Source of the DNA: Glandiceps talaboti
Taxonomy: Eukaryota > Hemichordata > Enteropneusta > Spengelidae
Direction of reading: 5' to 3'
Assembly (NCBI RefSeq): GCF_964340395.1
Contig: NC_135567.1
Span: forward strand, 13,368,091-13,410,590
DNA length: 42,500 nucleotides
Numbering within the stretch: the first letter of the stretch is position 1; the number at the start of each line of letters is the position of its first letter. The position numbers were made by a program, and so were the translations under genes. The notes beneath the pieces are model-generated. The model was not told where the DNA came from. It searched no databases and worked only from the letters and a program-made list of their open reading frames with translations. Below, one piece after another: positions 31,112 to 42,500 of this stretch.

Positions 31112-31387
31112 ATAGCAGGTCAAAACCAAGGGTGCCACAGTTGTATTAGCTGGTCAAAACCAAGGGTGCCACAGTTGTATTAGCTGGTCAAAACCAAGGG
31201 TGCCACAGTTGTATTAGCTGGTCAAAACCAAGGGCGCCACAGTTGTATTAGCTGGTCAAAACCAAGGGTGCCACAGTTGTATTAGCTGGTCAAAACCAAG
31301 GGTGCCACAGTTGTATTCGCTGGTCAAAACTAAGGGTGTCACAGTTGTATTAACTAGTCAAAACCAAGGGTGCCACAGTTGTATCAG
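31112..31387. repeat. 34-bp minisatellite, 8 copies
   Basis: The unit agctggtcaaaaccaagggtgccacagttgtatt has an exact 34-base spacing (gccacag at 31134, 31168 and onward to 31372). Seven copies are nearly identical; the seventh and eighth have substitutions. Confidence 0.97.
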
Positions 31388-32454
31388 CATGTGCATCGAG
31401 ATGACGATTGTTGAATGTTGACAATTTTCAAATTAGTTCAACACAAAATGTGGACACCCCTCCCCTTTCTTAAGACTATTTCAGTGCCCCCCCCCCCCCG
31501 CTCAAAATGCAACGGTGCACAGTGACTGTTTTACCTAATTAGATATTGCCGTTGGTGGCGCTGTCAACAAGTGAAGCTATTCAAGTTGTTATTACTCACC
31601 CAGGCTTCTTCCACCACCACCCCTCCCCCCAATTAAACAGGACGGGTTGCAGGTTATGTATATGTGAATATTCTATAACATACCAGAATGAATGATATAT
31701 CCATATTTCTGACCCTCGCTGATATATTTTTGCAAGAAAGAACTAAAGCCAAAGTGTTTACATGTCCCTATGGATACTTATAAACTTACCGCGATTCTAC
31801 CGGTTACCGTGGATACCTCAAAAATGGAATGTTTGGAGCTACACAACGAAGCGGGGCTTACTAAAGCGCCTCCAACGATCGTATTTGGCAACTGATCCCC
31901 TCCCCGCAAACGACATACGTGCGCACATTTGTTTTTCTTGTTATTGTTGTTGTTGTTGTTGTTGTAGATTTTTTCAAGATTTGAGAATTATCCTCAGTTT
32001 AATAAATATTTTCGTTTCTAATAATTTCAAATAAATGACTGTGACATCGAGAAGACGTCTGTAAAGAGATCATCTGCACCGCAACTTTTTTTCAACATAT
32101 CTAATATCTTAGTCTGCAAGGTACGCAGTGACAGGGAGCCCTCACACATCGGTCAATTCTCATCACGGAGGCCGGTGAGTACGAACGAATGATGGGTGGA
32201 GGATGATATGGCCTGTTTCTAGGCAACTACTTCACGTATCTGACAATCTACCTTTATCCTAGACTTCTAGAGAGAAGCCTTTATCTCGACAACTTGTCTC
32301 ACCATTGCCATGGCAACTTCCCAGTAGGCCTCGTGTTCGTGACAAAGAAGTCAGAGGACATTGCATTGGCTGATGTCTCTAGTTTTATTGCCCTAGAATC
32401 TAGATTCGGATGCTTTTTCGTGTGTTTTGTTTGTTGTCGCTGTTTGTTAATGAT

Positions 32455-32463
32455 GTTGTTGTT

Positions 32464-32507
<44 letters not shown>

Positions 32508-32526
32508 TGTTGTTGTTGTTGTTGTT
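32455..32526. repeat. (TTG)n(TCG)n microsatellite
   Basis: A trinucleotide run with a CpG-bearing core gtcgtcgtc flanked by ttgttg. It keeps serine, valine and leucine homopolymer frames open, which I treat as artefacts. Confidence 0.97.
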
Positions 32527-32840
32527 TATTTCAGCTCGATACCTCCATTATTTACACCGTATGATGGAGAATTCTTAGTGGTGGTGACTCCATTAAAAAA
32601 AAGACTAATAAATATAAATCACTAAGTTCAAATATAATGTGGATTAGAATGACGTTGTGTACACTACTCCATATTCAAAACGCCCCCCCCCCCGCTTTAA
32701 TTAGCCCGTTTTACGGCGCTGATGGCGATTCCGATATTTTTATCAGTTGGTGGAGTTACAGTCAGCGCCGTATAAAACAGGCTAATATTTGGCTTAATAT
32801 AGTGAAGGACGATGATATATACGACATCCCCTCCGTTTTT

Positions 32841-32867
32841 TCCTTGTTGTTGTTGTTGTTGTTGTTG

Positions 32868-32906
<39 letters not shown>

Positions 32907-32919
32907 GGGGGGGGGGGGT
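32841..32919. repeat. (TTG)n(TG)n microsatellite followed by a G run
   Basis: Compound run ttgttg..tgtgtg..gggggggggg. The overlapping short frames on both strands are repeat artefacts. Confidence 0.97.
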
Positions 32920-35450
32920 TGAGAACACATGTCACGAAGTATAACACGTGTATTACCACCCTAAGTAAACCAGGGTATGATCTCCTGTCTCCGTGGCAGC
33001 GATGTTTTTACTGTCTTCGAATCACCAGAGCGTAAACGGGAGCGTTGCTCTCTGAGTTCAGGTAGAATCCTACGGTGTGTGAACGACCGGGCGCGAGACT
33101 GATTAATTCTCCAGATCTTGGAGATAATTCACCGGTACGTGCGTTTGTCTGGCCTTGTTTGAGTTTGATTGGCCAATAAATTATGGATTCATTTTAATAT
33201 CTCGATTTATTACTCTATGTTAATTTGCACTATATTTCATTAACAACACTCGACTGAAAACACATTGTTTGATGGAATGCAGGTAGGTTGGGGTTAAAAT
33301 GCACTGAAACTCCACAACAAAGACGGGGAAATCGGGTCTTCTTTTGTCTCTCGCCGCGTCGCCATAACAAAATATCGACCGGTGATATGTATTGGAATGT
33401 GCCCAATAATTGTAGGAGTTGTTGTGATTTTGAGGGTTTTCCTGATGTTTTTGTTGTTGCTTTCTTTCGCTCTGTCGTCTAACAAACTAAACGACAAGAC
33501 GAAAAAGCACACAAACAGAAAAAGACAACAAACGCTGATATACAACTTTGACTAAATTATTACATGTCCTAATTTTTTTCCATTAATTTAGTGTGTTTTT
33601 TTCAACTCCTTGCATGCGGAAAGTGGTGACTTGTCTAATTCATCTAGTAGACAACAAAATATTATCAGAACCTAGCGACGAGGTCAGAAAAAATATAGTG
33701 AAACAAAGTAAGTGTGATAAAATGACTGAAAACCGGTGACATAAAATCCGTAATCAGAGAGTCGAATTTCTCAAACACCTGAACGGTTGCCCATACTCCG
33801 GATACAAAACTTTCCATCGAGCGGATCGAGACCAGCGTTGTGTGTGTGTGTGATTGTTTGCCAACGGAACATAGCTTGCCCTTGTTTTGTTTAGAGATCG
33901 CTGACTCTATGACGCAAGAATGTACCCAGGAAGTGAATGTTACACGTACGGTGACTCAGGGAGAATCATCGAGAGTGTACGAGATTTCGTTGTCGCAACG
34001 CCAAACAAGTTCAGGGTCACCGAACTGGACTATTTATATACATCAAGAGAGTCTTTTATTTCCTATGGGTGGCGACATTGAATGAGGGGCTAACCTAAAT
34101 GTAATAATGTTTATCGATATTACTTTTACAGGCCACAGTTTTCTTTAATTTTTCAAACATAATTTAAAAAACGATAAAGGTGTACAATTTAACTTAAAAT
34201 TTCCATAAATGCATACAAAATGACCTTTTTGTTGTTATTATTTCTTTGAAAACCCCCTCTCTTGATTAATGGAATTGTCTAAGGGAGGGGAGTCTTTCGT
34301 GACGTCATAATAATTTCCTTCAGTCTGATTTATCATTGTCTTCTCCACCAATCATGGTACACCATTCATGTCACATGACCGGTATTAGTAGATAGTCAGA
34401 AAACAGAATCCAAACCGACTGAGAATAGTTTCACATCAGACGGGGAAAAGTCCGCCGAAAACCCCGTTAATAGGTAGGTCATGTTATTTTTATCACAACC
34501 TAACCACTCATTACTAATATTTTTTATTCCTCATGTGAAAAAAATCCAGAAAAATAGCCAAAAATAATGGTTTTCAACACTTTCCTGGTCAGGTTATACA
34601 CAGTGTAGGTTAAATGGTCGCCATGTTTGGAAGCCATTACAATCAACCGTTAACAACATTCGAGATCAGTTGAGTTTTGTCGACTTTTGGCTAACTTTAG
34701 GTCATATTTTCCGACATTATATGAAACATTTAGTCACCGGACACACTCGACTGTATCTATCCGGCATATCTTTATGTTTTTTACACCAGAATTGGATAAA
34801 AATTGCAGTCTGCGCCACGTACGATATCTTCCATATTTGCTTACTCAGACCTCGTAAGTGATTAATTACACGAACCAAACCTAGTGAAATAATAGGTCGT
34901 AGCTGGTCCAATTTGCCTCATAATTTGGTAGTTTGTGTCACATAGTGTTATTCTGGTGATGGGAGGCTTTGTAATGGTTCTTAGAGACACAATCGTTAAT
35001 GTTTTGGGTCGATTAGACACAGTGTAACAAACAAAGAGACCGAAGATTCTAGGCGATAGTAATACATACATCAGTGACTAAAAATAGGAACTTGTAAAGG
35101 AACTGCCAGCAAGGTCGTACGAGGCGTATTTAACAACGGTGTCACCAATTTCCGGTAAATGGACTGTGTTGTCTTGTTTTTTGGCGACAAATCGTGTCTC
35201 CCCCACCTTTTCTACTTTTAATGTTTGAAGAAAGTGACACCTTCTCACGTTAACGCGAACGTGATGTGTTCTCACCAGCTGGTCGAATGTAGTCGTTTTG
35301 TAACACATAATACATTCGAGGAAAACAACCCTTTTAAATCCACACTCGCACACATAGAGACCACATCTGAATAGCAATACGTTCACACATGTTCGGGTTG
35401 AATAAATTGTTAATTCATCACCCAACAATAGTAAACCATATTTCTACCGG

Positions 35451-37499
35451 CGAAATCCGGAAATACACTCAGAAATTCTCGAACTTTTTTCTTCATTTTT
35501 TGAATGACAAAAATAAATCCCCAAATTTCTTGATACAGGAAGTGGATATTGTTTGAAGGAAGTCGGCAAAACTTTTGTTTATAATTTTTTGTTTACTTTT
35601 TAGGGCGTGTAAATCTGTCTTGTTGTCACTGGTACAGTGGTACTACATGTATGTGTAACAAATTGAATTAAATATTCAAAATCATTGATTTTATGTTATG
35701 TCGTTAAAAGTAGGGTCGGTGTCTTTGAATGTGAAGTATCATGGAGAAACAAAAAGGTTGCTTGTTCAAGGGTGTTGTGAACTTGTTGTCAGGGCCATAT
35801 TTCAAATATACCAGAAAATAATTGTCTCCAACCAGCTAATAGTTCAAGTGACAACCACAGGGAAATGGTAGAATAGAACAAAAACATTACAGATTCAAAA
35901 ATTTGGCATCCAGATTTGTTTGTTTGTTTGTTTGTTTACAAATGTGAATTTTAGTTTTGAGTTTTTAGTAATCAGTAGTAGTATATTACGATTATAATTT
36001 GCATAATTTTGACTAAAGAGTATAAAAGAGTGGTTGCAAGATTTGCACAATGCCTGTAGCAAAACAGGTTGAAAAAATCTTGTAACAACAGAACAGTGTC
36101 ACAAATAATGATAAAAATAGAGAGAGAGGCCAGGTTTAGGTTGTACAGTCATTTCAGTTTTTGTTGTCACTTTAATTTGTAATTACAAATTTGTAATTTG
36201 TGTCCACTAACCTAAATTTGGTAGTAAGTCTCTCACAGACCCACCATGGCCCACTTCCCCTTTCAGTTTTTGAAAAAAATACTGTACTTAGAAATTCCCT
36301 GAATACAACGGCAAATATAGGATTTCACAAAAGTGTCACCAAAGTATAGTAAGGTTCAAAAGTATTAAAAATTAACTATCATTCAAATTTGTTACCATGG
36401 CGATATGATACTATCAAAGAGTTTGTTGGTTCATTAATTTTTATCTCCCAATATTGCACTGACAAGTGCTGCAACCATTGTGCAAAACATCACATACAGT
36501 ACATTTTTTTCAACTGGAACAAACAAGAATTATAAAACTGAAGACCAATCATATTTTTGTAAATTGATACTTTAGTTATGAGCATTAAAATTTTTATTTG
36601 TTTCGTAATTTGTACATAGTCAGTCACAACCCTGCATGTATACTTGGCAGATACTAAATCTATAGTATGTGAAGGGGTGTTCTGCCTTATCTGATTTCAC
36701 AGTGACCTTCCCTCCTACAAATAATGGTAGAGACACTTGAAATTTACATCACAAACACTTGTATTGTTATGTAAATATTTGTTTCATTCTAAAAAAATCA
36801 CAGGGTGATAAAAACATGCCAGAGACAGCAGACTTTGTTGCTATATATTTGGCTGGTAGATCATACATTTTTGGTATGTAACAGTATCGTTGATTCCTTA
36901 CGACTTTGCATATAATGGCCTCGCCAAAATAATTGAATGGAATTTATAAAACAAATTAATGTAGTGCTATATAAATATTTTCTTTTTTATCTTCACAAAT
37001 CATTGAAATGTGGGGATTCAATACTTCTGTGTAAAGAAACAAGTGAAATGAATTTATTTTATCTATTTTTTACGGTTTGTAAATTTTTAGTAAAAATGTA
37101 TCATTCCTTATCTGGTGTTGCATCCGCAGTATGGAGGTATAAAAGGGGAGACCTAGTACCTTACATAAAAAACCTGCATGGATGTGTCTGCCCATATATA
37201 ATAGTAGAGTTGCATCATATTTTAATTTACATAACAAATGTATTGTTATGTAGATTTTTCTTTTTTCTGGAGAAATTATGAGGTGTCACCAACTACTCCA
37301 GAGAACATTGGCTGAGTCAGTAGTATCGAGACTATTCACTAAATTTTTGGCAGACTAAATTTATAGTGTTGTAAAGGGTTTTCATTCACTCTCACTGTAT
37401 CGGTGTATTGACGTACCTGTGTGAAACACATCCAACCAGTTTCTTTTCATAGAATTCTGTGTGAATATGTGAACCTCAAAATAGCAATTTTGTAAGATA
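35451..37499. other. No gene seen
   Basis: AT-rich with a (TTTG)n tract at 35918-35938 and a palindromic tttgtaattacaaa near 36176. Two diverged copies of 'acataacaaatgtattgttatgta' phrases occur near 36750 and 37230. No supported exon. Confidence 0.5.
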
Positions 37500-37991
37500 G
37501 GCCATTACATAGACTAACATTGTATTGTTCAGCACCACCCTATCAGGGCTTCTTAACTACTGCAGTGATAGCTTGGTACAAAAATCTATATCTTAGTTAC
37601 AGACTACCATTACATACTGCTCGGCCATTACATGGACTAACATTGTATTGTTCAGCACCACCCTATCAGGGCTTCTTAACTACTGCAGTGATAGCTTGGT
37701 ACAAAAATCTATATCTTAGTTACAGACTACCATTACATACTGCTCGGCCATTACATAGACTAACATTGTATTGTTCAGCACCACCCTATCAGGGCTTCTT
37801 AACTACTGCAGTGATAGCTTGGTACAAAAATCTATATCTTAGTTACAGACTACCATTACATACTGCTCGGCCATTACATGGACTAACATTGTATTGTTCA
37901 GCACCACCCTATCAGGGCTTCTTAACTACTGCAGTGATAGCTTGGTACAAAAATCTATATCTTAGTTACAGACTACCATTACATACTGCTC
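37500..37991. repeat. 123-bp minisatellite, 4 copies, ABAB pattern
   Basis: The unit starting ggccattacat begins at 37500, 37623, 37746 and 37869, exactly 123 bases apart, and copies are nearly identical. Copies 1 and 3 read catagac where copies 2 and 4 read catggac, so the array seems to have grown by duplicating a 246-base pair. As 123 is divisible by three, a plus frame of 166 codons runs through all copies. It starts at a non-ATG codon and I do not regard it as coding. Confidence 0.97.
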
Positions 37992-38039
37992 CCAAATATT
38001 TACCTTCATTCAGCCAATGAAAGTATGAGTGATCTAAGG

Positions 38040-38081
38040 GGTCTTGTCACTACGAGTCACTAGACAAGTAGTGACAAGACC
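38040..38081. repeat. Perfect 14-bp inverted repeat
   Basis: The 14-base arm ggtcttgtcactac (38040-38053) is exactly inverted as gtagtgacaagacc (38068-38081) around a 14-base loop. The arm belongs to the same dispersed family as the gacaaggccccttagg blocks, so this may be two element ends meeting head to head. Confidence 0.85.
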
Positions 38082-39141
38082 AGCTGAATGAAGAATGATA
38101 TTGGCAAGTTATATAATTATTCCACTTCAAACTTAATTCATGAAAACGGGGTAACCTAATAGCAATTTGGAATATTTTGAATTATATTTCAAACACTGCA
38201 TGACCAGTGACATAGACACTTGTTGTCATGAAAGTGGGAATGACCAGACCCAGGGTATATATTCCACATTTTCTGTTCAAAGACAATAACTTGAGTTGTG
38301 CATGGTAAAATAGATAGTGTGTGGTAATCTCTTTAGTTGTATTCATATGGGATGTTTTTTAATGTTCATTTGTCATTTTTCATACTTATTTTAAATTACC
38401 ATATAGATGATTTTTTGTTATGATGTGGCAATATCCTGACTTGATTAAGTAGTTGTATCCAGTACAGAATATAATAATAGGTGTATGAAATTTACATATC
38501 ATAATTAACTCTACCTCATGCAAGCCAAGTTGAACTCATTCAAACCAAAATATATGGAATTTATTCCCTGGTCATTCTACATCACAATGATGTGTGTCTC
38601 CATTGTTTGAACACATATTTGATATTTTTACAATTGGTTGTTGCACTTCATGCCAATGTGTATCTGTGTCATTCATTGTCAACATGTTCAAACTCAAAAA
38701 GAATTTTTCATAAATTATACTTGCAAAGGCATAATTATATTATTCTCCAATATTTTTCTTTATTTACTGATTCAGTGAAAAAATACTTACGACCTACGGG
38801 TTTAATTGTAACTATTCGTTTTTTGACTAATAATGACAAGGCCCCTTAGGTCACTTTTATTTCCTTGGCTGAAGAAGAAAAATATCAAAATATTAAGCAA
38901 CAATATAAAATTATTTTGTTACACATGTAGTTATTTTTATTGTTTTTCAACAAATAGCTGGATTTAGATTCGATATCCAAATTTATAGATTTTGGTTTCA
39001 GTAACACTTCTGTAGTGTATTGATTCACTTCAACTAAGGTTTGTAATTGACTGCATTGCCATGGTAACCTAAATCTGAAGTTGTCAACTTATGGTAATTA
39101 TAATTCATGTAGATTGATAGTCATGCAGATTTAACGACCAG
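38082..39141. other. No gene seen; dispersed-repeat fragments
   Basis: Contains inverted and direct fragments of the family at 28850-29135 (near 38265-38290 and 38834-38866). No supported exon. Confidence 0.5.
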
Positions 39142-39405
39142 CAGTGTGCCCTCTAATGATAGCTAAATTTTTGTTGTGAGTCAAATTGAGAAAAATTGAG
39201 ATTTCTTGTGAGTCACAACATAGGAAGAGATAGGGGAACACCAAATTTTGGTGCATCACGAGAAATTGTGTCTCAGTGGTATGTCAAATTGGCTTAGAGG
39301 GCACACTCACCACATAGTAAAAGATAGGAGAACACCAAATTTTGGTGCGTCACTAGAATTGTGTACGTCAGTGGCATGTCAAATTGGCTTAGAGGGCACA
39401 CTAAC
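39142..39405. mobile_element. hAT-type MITE, copy 3, inverted, with duplicated right half
   Basis: Begins cagtgtgccctctaa (39142) and reaches a matching inverse end ttagagggcacact at about 39295-39308. About 95 further bases then repeat the 'gagaacaccaaattttggtgcgtcac...ggcttagagggcacact' half. It is the opposite orientation of copies 1 and 2. A clear 8-bp target duplication was not found, perhaps because of the internal duplication. Confidence 0.7.
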
Positions 39406-40375
39406 GGTAACAACACTTCATAATTGTTGATGAGAAATGGAAAATGTTATTGACTGACCGACAAAGTAGTGAAAATTGACTGAAAATTTAATTAATATGC
39501 ATACACATTGGTGCTCTCCAAGTCAATTTTTCACGTCACTGATCCACAATAATTCCTTGTGATCTGTCAAAATGTGATTTTTCCTGTTGTATATCACAAG
39601 AAATCCCTGTTTTAATCACTAAATTTGATTCACAACAAAAATATTTCCCTTTTGTTAGATTAGAGAACAAATAATACACATTGAAACTATGTAGCATTTT
39701 GTAGCCAATGTTTTGCATTTATGAATATTCATTGTTCAACCATTGAATAGAAATTATTTCTGCTGACTCCCATGATGCAATAGCCCATAGCAAAGATAAC
39801 CTATAAACGCACAATATATATCAACTTGATGTTTCTCTGAAATCACAAGTAATTGTAGGTGATGTAAAATTATGAAATGTCTCCCCAGAAACCATGGTTT
39901 ATGAAAATTTCAATTTCCTGTAGTGTAGTGTTCCCCATAAATTTCTTTGACAGACCCACTATAACTTACGGTATAGTAATTTAGAAATGTCTCTTTTATT
40001 AAGGACATTTTTGAAACTAGTTATAAATGTTATAAAATAATATTACAAAATGTGTTAGGAGTCATTGATATTTCAAGGAAAATATTTTGGCTGTTTGTGT
40101 TGAATATTTCACTGGATATATATATCTACATTTATGTTGTCATGAAGCCAAAAATGTTTTATCCAAAGAAGTCACCTGTATAAAGTGAAATGTGAGGTAC
40201 AATAATGTGTACAATTCCATTCCCAGTATTTCGTTTGTACCAGTGCATCTAATATAGTCTAGAGGCTATCTCTGGCATTGATTCTCATTTTATGAATCAA
40301 AGCCTCAGATAGATAGCCTATTATCATGTTTACAGATTACTTTGTTGGTCACCTAACTACATTATGTCGACCCCC
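39406..40375. other. No gene seen
   Basis: AT-rich, with only short frames on both strands. No splice pair or protein-like segment can be supported. Confidence 0.5.
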
Positions 40376-40510
40376 AACCCCTCCCCCAAAAAAAAAACAA
40401 ACAAAAAACAAACACACATAAAACCAACAACAAACAAAAAAACGAACCAAAACAACAACAAAAAGAAACAAACAAACAAATAACCAAAATCCCATCTACA
40501 ACAACAAAAG
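40376..40510. repeat. A/C-rich low-complexity tract (AAAC/AACAAA)
   Basis: Almost pure A and C over about 130 bases, with irregular aaac, acaaac and aacaac repeats. The 68-codon minus frame (F/V/C-rich) is a product of this composition. Confidence 0.9.
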
Positions 40511-40519
40511 CAGACAAGA

Positions 40520-40775
40520 ATGTAGAACAGTGGACTGACTGTATAAGTACAATAGATACACATCTGTAGTCAAGCTAAGGAGTTAGGGGAGATGTAGAAC
40601 AATGGACTTGACTGTACACAGGTTTATATTCAAGCTAGGGAGTTAGGGGAGATGTAGAACAGTGGACTAACAGTACACATATTTATATTCAAGCTAGGGA
40701 GTTAGGGGAGATGTAGAACAGTGGACTGACTGTACAATAGGTACATATTTATATTCAGGATAGGAAGTTGGGGTT
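40520..40775. repeat. About 60-bp minisatellite, 4 copies
   Basis: The unit 'gatgtagaacagtggactgactgtac...tatattcaagctagggagttagggga' has tgtagaac at 40521, 40593, 40653 and 40712, a spacing of 72, 60 and 59. It shares the 'tagaacagtg' and 'gctagggagtt' phrases with the longer array that follows. Confidence 0.85.
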
Positions 40776-40829
40776 TGGGATATGAGTCACATTCTAACTC
40801 TTTGTGGCATAAACTTAATTTATTTAACC

Positions 40830-41395
40830 TTCAGGGGATGGAAACTAGGTTACAGGTTTCCTACAAAAATTGAAAAATGGGGCAAAAATCTAGAACAGTG
40901 AACTACTGATGGAATAGGTATGCATTTGTTTTTATTCTTTGGGTTAGTAATAGGGGTAGACTCCCAGCATAAACAAATTTGTAACACCTTCAGTGGGTGG
41001 ACACTGTTGTACTGTTCACATATCTTGCCCCCAAAAAACCTGAAAATGGCAAATGTAGAACAGTAAACTACTTATAAAAAAGGTATATTTGTATTCATGC
41101 TAGGGAGTTCTGGTTTGGGTTCGGAATGTTGTTAGACTCCCTAGCATACAACTAATTAGTGTTGCCTTCAGTGGGTGGACACTATTTTGCTGTCTACATT
41201 TCCTGAAAAAAACACATAAAAAGGGCAAAATGTAGAATAGTGAACCACTTATACATGTAGCATATCCGTGCTAGGGAGTTAAAATGTGGGATAATGATAG
41301 GTTATACTTCCTAGCATACAACTAATTTGTAACACCTTCAGGTTTTGACACAGTTCAACATGTGTTCCCACAAAAAATGTGAAATACAAGTGGAT
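40830..41395. repeat. About 170-bp diverged tandem repeat, 3 copies
   Basis: Each copy carries 'tagaacagtgaactact', 'gctagggagtt', 'gactccctagcata.aac' and 'aacaccttcagtgggtggacact' in the same order. Spacing of the first block is about 165 and 177. It appears to be the longer, older form of the 60-bp repeat at 40520-40775, which lacks the internal part. Confidence 0.8.
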
Positions 41396-42500
41396 AGTAG
41401 TAATGTACATACTCTATCATAGATCAATAAACTGCTAACCCTGTACACACCACATTACTGCGTTTGAACTGAATATACTGGAACTATTGTTCAGTGTCTT
41501 GATAATCAAGAGAGTAGCTGTATATATCTCAATGTTGACAGCATTCAAAATGGTTGGCAAATTGTAGAATCCCACAGTGTGTTTGGTATTTATAGTTAAT
41601 TGTATGTAATAAATTTGGTACAAAATTCTCCTTATAATGGGTGGTGCTGGGTGGTACTAATTAATGAATGGCGTCCAGAAATTTACTTGACCAAAATCTG
41701 AAATTGTCAACTTGCATTAATTATAACTTATGTAAATTGATATTCATGCATATTTACTGACTAAATGTAACAAAACTGTCTTACAGTGTCATAAAAGTTC
41801 AAGTTGCAGCAAGTACAGCTGTAATCTAATAGGCTTTTTATTGGAAACTTTAGAAGTTGACTTCATCATACATCATACAGGGACCTCCAAACTGTAACTG
41901 GAGTCCTGGATGATATTAATAACCATTAACTAATTAATATTCATGATATAATTAGCATAACAATAAGTGAATAGTAATGAAGAGAAACAAAAGGGTGCTG
42001 TATATGATTTTCATAAATGTATAACCATAGGTGTCTACAGAAGGAACTCGGGCCAGCTTTGAATATCTTCCTGCCCATTGTTTCAAAGTGCAATTCTGCT
42101 TAGATGTGTTTCATGTATTTTCAGTGGCAGAATTGATAATTGGTATTTATATTATGCAGGGGCATCCAAGAACAATACTGTTTTCTAGTGGATGGCACTG
42201 GCAGTTTTTTGTGCTGGCTATTTTAGATGCATGCCTAACGGGGCCGACCACCCTGATCATATGAACATACATAACCCATACACCTAAAATGTCATGGACA
42301 GCTACAGAATCAATGATTCATAAGTGTATCATATTGCTTTATTTCCCCTGTGTAATATTTATAGCAGGTTCAAGTACATCAAGTTTGAGTCATGGCTTAG
42401 TTCAAATTACTGTCAAGTCTTATCCTTTTGAAGGCCAGAAATTCAATCCCAGATTCTCGGAAATTGGAGCCGTCGTGATCAGACAGATCGTTTTTGTTCT
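41396..42500. other. No gene seen at right edge
   Basis: AT-rich to about 42020, then a more mixed segment (42020-42270) with a 77-codon plus frame of unclear nature. That segment's texture, including 'aacggggccgaccaccctgat', suggests an interspersed repeat, but I cannot name it. Confidence 0.4.

Larger units (their letters stand above)
31400..35450. other. Gene-poor stretch with a CpG-richer zone at about 33.0-35.4 kb
   Basis: From 33.0 to 35.4 kb CpG dinucleotides are visibly commoner than in the neighbouring AT-rich DNA. There is a CRE-like gacgtcat near 34300 and donor-like sites (ccgttaatag|gtaggt near 34470; cagacctc|gtaagt near 34853). A 116-codon minus frame (35078-35428) starts at a non-ATG codon and matches nothing I know. 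A promoter or first exon of another gene is possible, but I cannot define one. Confidence 0.3.

Noticed and set aside
35078-35428. 116-codon minus frame
   Set aside because: It begins at a TTG codon and resembles no family I know. It is kept only as part of the CpG-richer zone remark.
37520-38020. 166-codon frame through the 123-bp array as a gene
   Set aside because: No ATG start, no homology recognised, and the openness follows from a repeat unit divisible by three.
42031-42264. 77-codon plus frame near the right edge
   Set aside because: No family match, no ATG evidence beyond chance, and the segment looks like an interspersed repeat.

Overview
This window looks like nuclear DNA of a marine invertebrate animal. 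It is AT-rich and intron-rich, full of minisatellites, microsatellites, MITE-like elements and tRNA-derived SINEs, with no operons or bacterial signals. Its one convincing protein gene belongs to the animal POGZ/ZNF280 zinc-finger family. The phylum (amphioxus, hemichordate, mollusc, brachiopod and so on) cannot be fixed from what I can see.

Layout. 1-540: a 58-bp minisatellite cut by the window edge. 684-788: a perfect 50-bp-arm palindrome. 1070-1240: a hAT-type MITE with an 8-bp target duplication. 1594-2812: a TIR element carrying a 150-bp tandem array. 4925-5233: a foldback element. 5320-10497: two near-identical tandem copies of a 2.55/2.63-kb unit. Each copy contains a (TATG)n microsatellite, a minus-strand hammerhead ribozyme motif and a GC-richer block of consecutive hairpins. 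11480-12065: SINE material. 14.2-14.65 kb: a CpG-bearing patch with a possible untranslated first exon. 20.69-21.29 kb: a 58-66-bp minisatellite.

The gene. A 1376-residue protein is encoded by one uninterrupted exon reading frame, 21924-26054 on the plus strand. It has an N-terminal coiled-coil stretch, a low-complexity S/T/P/Q region, six dispersed C2H2 fingers, a HPZ-like double finger (the HP1-binding type of POGZ) and a final C2HC finger. A very acidic C-terminal tail follows, built from three in-frame minisatellites. No pogo/DDE transposase domain follows the fingers, unlike human POGZ. A splice acceptor just 5' of the start codon and a splice donor 20 bases 3' of the stop codon imply untranslated exons on both sides. 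An acceptor at 27916/27917 is a candidate partner for that donor.

Downstream of about 28 kb I find no supported gene. There are minisatellites of 105, 34, 123, about 60 and about 170 bp, a second foldback element (30650-30994), microsatellites, more hAT-type MITE copies (39.14-39.41 kb) and other dispersed repeats.

The observations most worth following up are the paired hammerhead ribozymes inside the tandem duplication, the hairpin cluster next to them, the POGZ-like protein without a transposase domain, and the long perfect palindrome.
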